DNA of 32,160 nt from Bacilli bacterium. Its GTDB lineage: Bacteria; Bacillota_I; Bacilli_A; RFN20; CAG-826. The translations under genes and the position numbers were made by a program. Positions 24,372-30,564 of the stretch are shown here, piece by piece; the stretch's first letter is position 1, and the number at the start of each line of letters is the position of its first letter. The notes under the pieces were generated by a model. That model was not told the DNA's origin and made no database searches. It saw only the letters and a list, made by a program, of their open reading frames with translations. The stretch covers positions 1-32,160 of the forward strand of contig JAKSVD010000003.1 of assembly GCA_024408305.1 (NCBI GenBank), read 5' to 3'.

Positions 24372-24602
24372 TTACATAAAGCTGATCATGCCAGATGAGA
24401 AGACTATAAACATCGTAACGGAGATGCCGCATAACACAGCAAAAATAATAAAGGCTATCTTGAATCCTTTATAAGTCTTGCCAAGTTTCTTCCTGATTAA
24501 ATATAAAACAAGGAACACTATCGCTAGAGCACACCAAAGGAATGGGCCAAAAACAGCTCCATACATAATTGATACTAATAGAAATTCATTTAGCCAATCC
24601 AT
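24372..24602 (-). CDS. Small two-helix membrane protein (76 aa)
   Basis: It has two or three hydrophobic segments (about 6-36 and 48-70) around a basic turn, RKKLGKTYKGFK, which should face the cytoplasm. I recognise no family. It starts one base after the stop of the PstS-like gene and ends two bases before the acetyltransferase gene, so it is embedded in the operon and most likely real. Confidence 0.75.
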   Translation of the reverse strand: MDWLNEFLLVSIMYGAVFGPFLWCALAIVFLVLYLIRKKLGKTYKGFKIAFIIFAVLCGISVTMFIVFSSGMISFM

Positions 24603-24603
24603 C

Positions 24604-25557
24604 TTACAAACCTACATATCCCACTTCTTCTAGTATTTCTTGTCCTTCTTCTGATAAGACATAATTTTTAAACAATTCTACATTTGGGTTGGTATCGCCC
24701 TTTCTTGTTACCATGTATATATCGCTGATAATAGGGTAAGTACCATTCTTAATATTATCCTTTGATGGAGAAACGCCATTAACGGAAATCATTTTAACTC
24801 CAGAGGATTGATTGAGACCTTCAACATAATATCTGAAAGAGAATCCGATTGATTGACCTAGGAAACCTAATAATGTTCTATCAACAATCTTCTCATCTCC
24901 CATGAATTTTTCCATGGTTGTTTGGGAGCCTGAACCTTCATTTCTTCTTAATGGATAACAGATTCTATAGTCTCCGCCAACTTCATTCCACATTTTGATT
25001 CTGCCCGAGAAAATTCCTCTAATCTGGCCCTCCGTTAGTGAGTCAACGGAATTTTTGGAATTCACAAGGAACACGAATGCTTCATGGCCGATTGGTGTAA
25101 GCTCTAATTCCACTCCCTTTTCTTTAGCGTAATTCAGCTGATCGCTAGATGGTCTTGCACAAAATATAATGTCCGAAATTCCATCAACGATTCCCTTATA
25201 GGCGCCACGCGTATTGTTATAGATTAAAGATGAGTCAGATGAAAAATTACCTCCAACATATTTAACGGTGCTTTCTTCATACAAACGATGAACATAAGAT
25301 GAGAAGACAGGGAATAGTGCAGCTGCACCATCTATCACCGGGAGGTTTCCCGTTATCTTTTCGCCTTCTTTCTTAACAATTCCAGTTTCATCGCTAAATG
25401 GCAAAAACTTGCTGATTTCCACGGATTTTGCGCTCATTTCAGGCGAGAAATCGTTTATGCATCTATTTGTTAGGGATACGTAGAAAAGGCCGTCAAATGC
25501 GACAAAAAAGGAAACTAAACCAACAATTGCAAAAATCTGCTTTGTTATTTTCTTCAT
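24604..25557 (-). CDS. PstS-like periplasmic-binding-fold protein, membrane-anchored, no cognate permease
   Basis: 317 aa. The N-terminal helix (about 6-26) has no lipobox Cys, so the protein is held by an uncleaved anchor or secreted. The remainder has PstS features: VIDGAAALFPVFSSYV (the usual DGSST-x-P-loop region), GISDIIFCARPSS (where PstS has DFGASD) and LRRNEGSGSQTTMEKF (the REDGSGT loop that holds the phosphate). The family binds phosphate or similar oxyanions outside the cell. No pstC, pstA, pstB or phoU lies nearby; its neighbours are three tiny membrane proteins and a GNAT enzyme, which argues for sensing or anchoring rather than simple uptake. The start follows AAAGGAG and overlaps the stop of the 46-aa gene (TAATG). 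Confidence 0.85.
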   Translation of the reverse strand: MKKITKQIFAIVGLVSFFVAFDGLFYVSLTNRCINDFSPEMSAKSVEISKFLPFSDETGIVKKEGEKITGNLPVIDGAAALFPVFSSYVHRLYEESTVKYVGGNFSSDSSLIYNNTRGAYKGIVDGISDIIFCARPSSDQLNYAKEKGVELELTPIGHEAFVFLVNSKNSVDSLTEGQIRGIFSGRIKMWNEVGGDYRICYPLRRNEGSGSQTTMEKFMGDEKIVDRTLLGFLGQSIGFSFRYYVEGLNQSSGVKMISVNGVSPSKDNIKNGTYPIISDIYMVTRKGDTNPNVELFKNYVLSEEGQEILEEVGYVGL

Positions 25558-25697
25558 TAGTTAAGCTCCTTTCCGATGAATGTGATCATAGAAACGTTCT
25601 TAAATAAAATAGAAGTGATAACTAAAAGGGCGATAGTAACAACTATCCCCACCGCGAGTATCGTTAATATGGTTGTATAGAACTTCTTGTCTTCCAT
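25557..25697 (-). CDS. 46-aa single-span membrane protein
   Basis: A short reading frame, MEDKKFYTTILTILAVG..., with one membrane helix (about 8-31) and a short tail ending IGKELN. Its ATG is six bases after TATAAT, and its stop TAA shares a base with the ATG of the PstS-like gene. The end of this frame also supplies that gene's ribosome site. Promoter, frame and overlap together make it a credible leaderless first gene of the operon, although it is too short for most gene finders. No family is recognised. Confidence 0.72.
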   Translation of the reverse strand: MEDKKFYTTILTILAVGIVVTIALLVITSILFKNVSMITFIGKELN

Positions 25698-25703
25698 GTC
25701 TTA

Positions 25704-25731
25704 ATTATAATTTAGGATCCATAGAGTTCAA
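25704..25731 (-). promoter_or_regulatory. Leaderless promoter of the PstS-like operon
   Basis: On the minus strand TTGAAC (25726-25731), a 16-base spacer and a perfect TATAAT (25704-25709). Six bases later comes the ATG of the 46-aa gene, so transcription should start at that A. Confidence 0.78.
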
Positions 25732-25745
25732 TAAACAGGAGATAG

Positions 25746-25778
25746 AAAAAATAGCCCAGATAATTCTGAACTATTTTT
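25746..25778 (-). terminator. Rho-independent terminator overlapping the fumarase beta stop
   Basis: On the minus strand AAAAATAGTTCAGA-ATTA-TCTGGGCTATTTTT pairs over 14 positions (two G-T), with the stop TAG inside the 5' arm and a T-rich tail. Confidence 0.85.
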
Positions 25779-26268
25779 CAAATACGCTATTTCCGTAGAT
25801 GTCGTAAGCAACAATAACGGGAAAGTGTTCAACCTCCAATTTTCTAATTGCCTCACATCCAAGATCCTGGAACGCTACCTCTTGAACAGATTTGATTCTC
25901 TTAGCCAAAAGGGCTCCTGCTCCTCCAGTTGCAACAAGATATACTATCCCGTATTTTTTGCAGCATTCTCTAACATGCTCATCCCTTGGTCCCTTACCAA
26001 TCATGCCTTTGATTTTTAAGGCTGGCATATACTCAATAAATTTATCCATACGAGATGATGTTGTTGGACCAATTGAACCAATTCTTCCATTTGGCATAGT
26101 TGGTGTTGGCCCTGCATAGTAAATAAAACTATTTGAGAAATCAACAGGTAATTCTTTTCCTTCATCTAACAACGAAGCAAGTCTAGCGTGTGCTTGGTCT
26201 CTTGCTGTATAGACGATTTCATCTAGGTAAATAACATCGCCGGCGTGGAGTTTTGTGATATCTATCAT
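25771..26268 (-). CDS. fumB: Class I fumarate hydratase, beta subunit
   Basis: 165 aa, the C-terminal half of the two-subunit, [4Fe-4S]-dependent fumarase that interconverts fumarate and malate. Family features are LHAGDVIYL, YYAGPTPTMPNGRIGSIGPT, SSRMDKF and MIGKGP. It ends with the conserved EAIRKLEVEHFPVIVAYD. Tartrate dehydratase has the same subunits, and the malic enzyme next door favours fumarase. The start ATG overlaps the TGA of the alpha gene (ATGA) and has GGAGG six to seven bases upstream. The name fumB here means only the beta subunit, not the E. coli isozyme. Confidence 0.9.
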   Translation of the reverse strand: MIDITKLHAGDVIYLDEIVYTARDQAHARLASLLDEGKELPVDFSNSFIYYAGPTPTMPNGRIGSIGPTTSSRMDKFIEYMPALKIKGMIGKGPRDEHVRECCKKYGIVYLVATGGAGALLAKRIKSVQEVAFQDLGCEAIRKLEVEHFPVIVAYDIYGNSVFEK

Positions 26269-27095
26269 AAGACTACCTCCACATGTCTATTTGCATGGCA
26301 TTGAATGTTAACGGCAACAGGCATTGACGCAATATGACAAGGATATGTATTAATGAATACATCTAAACAAGTTGTCTTGCCTCCAAGGCCCATAGGTCCA
26401 ATTCCTGTCTTATTGACTTCTTTTAGGATTAATTCCTCAAGCTCTGCTATTTCCTTGTCCTCACTTCTAGAAGTTCTTGCCAACGCTTCTTTTGCCATCT
26501 TTGGAGCGGTCTCGAAGTTTCCTCCGATTCCGATGCCAAGATATATAGGCGGACACGGCCTTCCGTCTGCTTCTTTAACTGCTGAAACGACAAAATCGAC
26601 AATGCCTTTCTTTCCATCAGTCGGATTTAGCATCTTCAATTTTGACATGTTTTCACTGCCTGCCCCTTTAGGAACTAACATGATTTTTAATTTGTCGCCC
26701 GATACCATTTTGACATGGACAATTGCTGGTGTGTTGTCCTTTGTATTGATGCGAGACAAAGGATTTGCGACGGATTTTCTAAAATAATATCTATCGTATG
26801 CATCTCTTACACCTTCGTTGATTGATTCATACAAATCACAATTTAGGTGAACGTCATAACCGATTTCAACAAAACAGGTAATAATACCTGTATCTTGACA
26901 CATCGGTAAAGATTCTTCGTTAGCTATTTCAGCATTTTCTATAATCTGATCGAAGGTAGCTTCGGCTAAAGGAGATGTCTCCAAGCTCCTTGCCTCTTTG
27001 ATTTTATTTAAAACAGAGCAAGATAAAGAACAGCATGCCTTATGCAAACCGTTAGATACTGCTTCTTTAATTTGTTCGAACTGTATTTCTTTCAT
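26265..27095 (-). CDS. fumA: Class I fumarate hydratase, alpha subunit
   Basis: 276 aa, the iron-sulfur half of the same fumarase. The cluster cysteines are in MCQDTG (about 65-70), in the GRPCPPIYLGIGIGGNFE stretch and in the C-terminal CLDVFINTYPCH region. GAGSENMSKL is also typical. Its stop is TGA, proof that TGA is not read as Trp in this organism. It starts two bases after the malic enzyme stop without its own ribosome site, so it is translated by coupling. Tartrate dehydratase alpha is the alternative. Confidence 0.92.
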   Translation of the reverse strand: MKEIQFEQIKEAVSNGLHKACCSLSCSVLNKIKEARSLETSPLAEATFDQIIENAEIANEESLPMCQDTGIITCFVEIGYDVHLNCDLYESINEGVRDAYDRYYFRKSVANPLSRINTKDNTPAIVHVKMVSGDKLKIMLVPKGAGSENMSKLKMLNPTDGKKGIVDFVVSAVKEADGRPCPPIYLGIGIGGNFETAPKMAKEALARTSRSEDKEIAELEELILKEVNKTGIGPMGLGGKTTCLDVFINTYPCHIASMPVAVNIQCHANRHVEVVL

Positions 27096-27097
27096 GT

Positions 27098-28273
27098 TTA
27101 TTTATATAACTTGGAAACGCCAGACTTAATAGCGGCTTCTTTTACGTGTGAGGCAACACTTGCGTGTGCATTTTTATCCCATGCATATGGGAGAATGTGT
27201 TCTGGGGACAATTCCTCGTCCTTAACGCAAGCCATAATGCCCTCTGTTGCCGCTAGCATCATCTCTTTATTTACCGTTGTTGCTCTAGCGTCTAATGCAC
27301 CTCTAAATAGACCAGGGAAAACGAGGACATTGTTGATTTGGTTAGGATTTTCGCTAGATCCTGTTCCAACAATAAACGCCCCAGCTTCTTTAGCTTCCTT
27401 ATATGTGATTTCAGGGATTGGATTAGCGCATGGGAAGAGAATTGCTTTCTCATTCATGCTTCTGACCATTTCCTGCGTTACAACTCTTGGAGCGGAAACA
27501 CCGATAAAGGCATCTGCCCCTACCATAGCATCCTTAAGCGTTCCTGTATGATTGTCCTTATTAATAAGCTTTGCTAAATCTCTTTGTGGTTGGTTGAATA
27601 ATTCTGAATCGTTGATAATTCCGGCCTTATCGACAACGGTAAGGTTTTTAACGCCAAGGCTTAATAAATATTTGCTGATTGCAATGCCTGCGGCTCCTGC
27701 ACCATTAACAACGAGTTTGATCTCGTCTATTTTCTTTCCGGCTAGCTTTACAGCATTCATTAATGCCGCTGCCATAACTATTGCGGTGCCATGCTGATCA
27801 TCGTGGAATACAGGGATATCCAATTCTTCTTTAAGTCTTGTTTCGATTTCAAAGCATCTTGGTGCTGAAATATCTTCGAGATTGATTCCGCCAAATGAAC
27901 CTGAAATTAATTTAATGGTCTGAATGATTTCTTCTGTATCCTTGGACTTGATGCAAATAGGGAATGCATCGACATCTGCATAAGCTTTGAATAAAGCACA
28001 TTTTCCTTCCATGACTGGCATACCAGCCTCTGGTCCGATATCTCCTAAGCCTAGGATTGCAGTTCCATCAGTAATAACTGGGACAGTATTCCAGCGTCTT
28101 GTTAATTCAAATGATAATTCAGGATTTTTCTGGATTGCTAAACATGGTTCAGCAACTCCTGGGGTATATGCCAATCCTAAATCTTCTTTATTACCTGCTG
28201 GAACACGGCAAACAGTTTCGATTTTGCCCTTCCATTCAGCATGCTTTTTGAGCGACTCTTCACGATAATTCAT
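27098..28273 (-). CDS. Malic enzyme (malate to pyruvate and CO2)
   Basis: 391 aa, the short bacterial NAD(P)-dependent malic enzyme. It shows [13 protein letters not shown] (catalytic Tyr), [30 protein letters not shown] and [14 protein letters not shown], which provide metal and substrate ligands. The dinucleotide fold begins [11 protein letters not shown], followed by PCANPIPEI and [13 protein letters not shown]. It decarboxylates malate oxidatively to pyruvate. The start follows AAGAGG by nine bases. It is the first gene of an operon with both fumarase subunits, together turning fumarate into pyruvate. Whether NAD or NADP is used cannot be decided by eye. Confidence 0.95.
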   Translation of the reverse strand: MNYREESLKKHAEWKGKIETVCRVPAGNKEDLGLAYTPGVAEPCLAIQKNPELSFELTRRWNTVPVITDGTAILGLGDIGPEAGMPVMEGKCALFKAYADVDAFPICIKSKDTEEIIQTIKLISGSFGGINLEDISAPRCFEIETRLKEELDIPVFHDDQHGTAIVMAAALMNAVKLAGKKIDEIKLVVNGAGAAGIAISKYLLSLGVKNLTVVDKAGIINDSELFNQPQRDLAKLINKDNHTGTLKDAMVGADAFIGVSAPRVVTQEMVRSMNEKAILFPCANPIPEITYKEAKEAGAFIVGTGSSENPNQINNVLVFPGLFRGALDARATTVNKEMMLAATEGIMACVKDEELSPEHILPYAWDKNAHASVASHVKEAAIKSGVSKLYK

Positions 28274-28293
28274 ATTTGGAACCTCTTAACTAG

Positions 28294-28299
28294 ATTATA
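28294..28299 (-). promoter_or_regulatory. -10 box of the malic enzyme operon
   Basis: A perfect TATAAT on the minus strand, about 20 bases before the start codon, leaving room for a short leader with the ribosome site AAGAGG. The -35 region is poor. Confidence 0.5.
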
Positions 28300-28348
28300 C
28301 TAGCATCCTCACGTATGAGTACATACCTGAAAGCGTATTACATGATAT

Positions 28349-28372
28349 AAAAAAGCGCCCTTAAGGACGCTT
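28349..28372 (-). terminator. Rho-independent terminator after ansA
   Basis: On the minus strand AAGCGTCC-TTAA-GGGCGCTT forms an eight-pair stem (one G-T), immediately followed by a run of T. Confidence 0.92.
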
Positions 28373-28375
28373 AGA

Positions 28376-29398
28376 CTATAAATATGACTCTTCTCCTCTA
28401 AGTGGGGTCTCCATCTGAATTCTAACCTCGTCAGGAGTCAAATCTTTACTGAAGAGATAATAGAGTTTTGCAACAGCCGCTTCGGTTGTCATTTCCCTTC
28501 CAGCAACCGCACCAACAGACTTTAATGCGGCGCTAGTTTGATATGTTCCAAGCATAACTGTTCCCTGTGGACATTGAGTGCAAACTGTAATAATACTGCC
28601 GTTTTTGTAGGCTTTTTCAATGATTGGGAGTAATGCGCTGCCGCTGCTATTAGGAATGTTTCCTGCACCGAACGTTTCAACAACTATACCCTTTAGATCC
28701 TCTGTCATAATCCTTTCGAATAATCCGAATTGGATGCCTGGGAACACTTTGATTACACCAATTGGAACCTTCCGGATAACCTGCCTTCTAAACGGCTTGG
28801 TTGGTTTTGGAAGCAACAATGAATCGTTGTAATCAATATGGATTCCCGCTGTTGCTAAAGGCGGGAGGTTAGGAGAATTGAATGCGATAAAATCAGAGGC
28901 GGAGAACTTGATTGTGCAGTTGCCTCTAAAGAGTTTATTAGCAAAATAGATGCCAACTTCAAATATTCTATCTGATGCAGCAAGCATCAATGATGTTATG
29001 AGGTTGTCCTTTCCGTCACTTCTAAGTTCGCATAAAGGAATTTGAGCGCCTGTAATGATAACTGGTTTACCAAGGTTCTCTAAAGCAAACGAAAGGATAG
29101 AGGCCGTATATGCCATAGTATCTGTACCATGAAGAATGACAAAACCATCATATTTATCATAATTTTCTTCGATGACCTTACCAATTTTGTTCCATTCATC
29201 AACGGCAATATTGGATGAGTCTAACAACGGTTCAAGGTTTATCATTTCCCATGTTGGCATTTCTGGAGCACTTAATTCTGCTAATTTCTCAAGTGAGTCA
29301 CGAAATACCTTTAAATCTGGAGCGTATCCTCCATCAGTCTTTGACATGCAGATAGTTCCACCGCTATTGATAATTAGGATTTTCTTTTTGTTTTCCAT
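28376..29398 (-). CDS. ansA: L-asparaginase, type I (AnsA)
   Basis: 340 aa, cytoplasmic. It hydrolyses asparagine to aspartate and ammonia. The nucleophile motif NSGGTICMSK is at 11-20 (Thr15) and the second active-site motif LHGTDTM at 89-95 (Thr92, Asp93). GAQIPLCELRSDGKDN carries the catalytic lysine region. The length and absence of a signal peptide mark the cytoplasmic type I. The start is fixed by AGGAGG six bases upstream. It is the last gene of the MscS-degV operon and is followed by a terminator and the fumarase/malic enzyme operon, which would handle the carbon from aspartate after an aspartase step. Confidence 0.95.
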   Translation of the reverse strand: MENKKKILIINSGGTICMSKTDGGYAPDLKVFRDSLEKLAELSAPEMPTWEMINLEPLLDSSNIAVDEWNKIGKVIEENYDKYDGFVILHGTDTMAYTASILSFALENLGKPVIITGAQIPLCELRSDGKDNLITSLMLAASDRIFEVGIYFANKLFRGNCTIKFSASDFIAFNSPNLPPLATAGIHIDYNDSLLLPKPTKPFRRQVIRKVPIGVIKVFPGIQFGLFERIMTEDLKGIVVETFGAGNIPNSSGSALLPIIEKAYKNGSIITVCTQCPQGTVMLGTYQTSAALKSVGAVAGREMTTEAAVAKLYYLFSKDLTPDEVRIQMETPLRGEESYL

Positions 29399-29408
29399 GT
29401 AAATCCTC

Positions 29409-29669
29409 CTATTCATCGCCTTTTTGAGGAGATTTTTCCTCTTTTATTGGCTTGTTTTTCTCTTTTTTAGAATTGAGTGCGATGACAACCGAACCTGCGG
29501 CCCCCACCGTAACTAACCCACCAGCAGAAAAGATGACCGCGTTAGGATCAATTTCGTTTGTCTCGCTGGTCGTGCTTTCCTCATTTGCACTATTGTTTGC
29601 TACACTCACATTAGTGGATGCAAATAAAGATGCCAGAGGCAATATCAATCCCAATAGTGGCGAAATCAT
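29409..29669 (-). CDS. Small secreted or membrane protein, signal peptide plus one helix (86 aa)
   Basis: The N-terminus MISPLLGLILPLASLFAS resembles a signal peptide. A Ser/Thr/Asn/Glu-rich stretch (about 20-43) should be outside. AVIFSAGGLVTVGAAGSVVIAL (44-65) is a Gly-rich membrane helix, and the Lys/Glu tail should be inside. The function is unknown. It begins with a one-base overlap on the degV stop (TAATG) and ends ten bases before ansA, so it belongs to this operon. GAGG seven bases upstream supports the start. Confidence 0.75.
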   Translation of the reverse strand: MISPLLGLILPLASLFASTNVSVANNSANEESTTSETNEIDPNAVIFSAGGLVTVGAAGSVVIALNSKKEKNKPIKEEKSPQKGDE

Positions 29670-30553
29670 TAGATACCTCTATAGAGCACTTCTTTGCCAA
29701 ATCCGAATAAACCGACCATACCCGGTCCAGTTGTAATGCCAACAACAGGTCCAACACAGAAAGTAGTAATCTTCTTACACTGCAAACCTGCTTCAAGTAG
29801 CTTTTTCTTTAAGATGAAGGCTTCGGATGATACATCACCGTGTATGATGAAAATTTCTTGTTCCTCAGGGTCAATAACGTTCTCCATGAAGAGGCTAACT
29901 ATCTCATCGTATGCTTTCTCTTTTCCGCGGACATTTCTCATTGAGACCTGTCTTCCTTCTGAATCAGAGATAAGGATTGGCTTGAGCTTAACAAAATCAC
30001 CCAAAGCAGCGCTTCTAGCGTTGATTTTATTGGCGCGTGATAAATATGTTAAAGTATCAACTGTTGCGTATTGGATGACCCTATTTAAGAGAGGCTTTAG
30101 CTTTTCAACAATCTCCTCGATTGTGCAGCCCTGATCACGGAATTCAGCCGCTTTGAGAACAATTAGCTGCTGACCGATTGATGCATTCATTGAATCAAGG
30201 ATTTCAATCCTTACATCATCTCTCTTATGCATGATTGATTCTGCCACTCTTCTTGCCTTGACAATTGTCTTAGATTGCTTTTCGCAGGCGGCAATATAAA
30301 GAATGTCATAGTCATCCATGTATTCGGAGAACTTGTTTCTAATTTCATGTTCTGTTGCAGGAAGGGTATAAACATTGGCTCCATTTCGCATGCCTCCGTA
30401 AAGTTCTTTAGGCATAACGGCAACCCATGGATCAGCGTTTATTTCTTTTCCCTCAAAGTAGATTGTGAAGTCAATTGAAGCGATACCGTGCTTATTTCTA
30501 ATATCCTCATTCATGTCAGAACATGTGTCTGTAATGATCTTGATTGGTTTCAT
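29669..30553 (-). CDS. DegV family fatty-acid-binding protein (FakB-like)
   Basis: 294 aa. It starts KIITDTCSDMNEDI, the DegV signature, has the second motif VYTLPATEHEIRNKF (usually TSQPS) and LDSMNASIGQQL, and ends GPVVGITTGPGMVGLFGFG. DegV/FakB proteins carry a fatty acid for phosphorylation by the kinase FakA, feeding exogenous fatty acids into phospholipids. No fakA is present in this window. AGGAGG seven bases upstream fixes the start. It follows the MscS-like gene by 11 bases. The neighbouring mechanosensitive channel fits a membrane theme, but that is only suggestive. Confidence 0.93.
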   Translation of the reverse strand: MKPIKIITDTCSDMNEDIRNKHGIASIDFTIYFEGKEINADPWVAVMPKELYGGMRNGANVYTLPATEHEIRNKFSEYMDDYDILYIAACEKQSKTIVKARRVAESIMHKRDDVRIEILDSMNASIGQQLIVLKAAEFRDQGCTIEEIVEKLKPLLNRVIQYATVDTLTYLSRANKINARSAALGDFVKLKPILISDSEGRQVSMRNVRGKEKAYDEIVSLFMENVIDPEEQEIFIIHGDVSSEAFILKKKLLEAGLQCKKITTFCVGPVVGITTGPGMVGLFGFGKEVLYRGI

Positions 30554-30564
30554 GATATTACCTC

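Noticed and set aside
24604-25557. PstS-like gene as part of a Pst phosphate import operon
   Set aside because: No permease, ATPase or PhoU gene is present on either side; the downstream genes are tiny membrane proteins and a GNAT enzyme.
27042-27551. Open frame of 169 aa on the plus strand opposite the malic enzyme
   Set aside because: It lies antisense to a clear enzyme gene, has no ribosome site, and its composition is that of a complementary-frame shadow.
29694-30134. Open frame of 146 aa on the plus strand opposite degV
   Set aside because: It is wholly antisense to a well recognised DegV gene, with no supporting start signals or recognisable motif.
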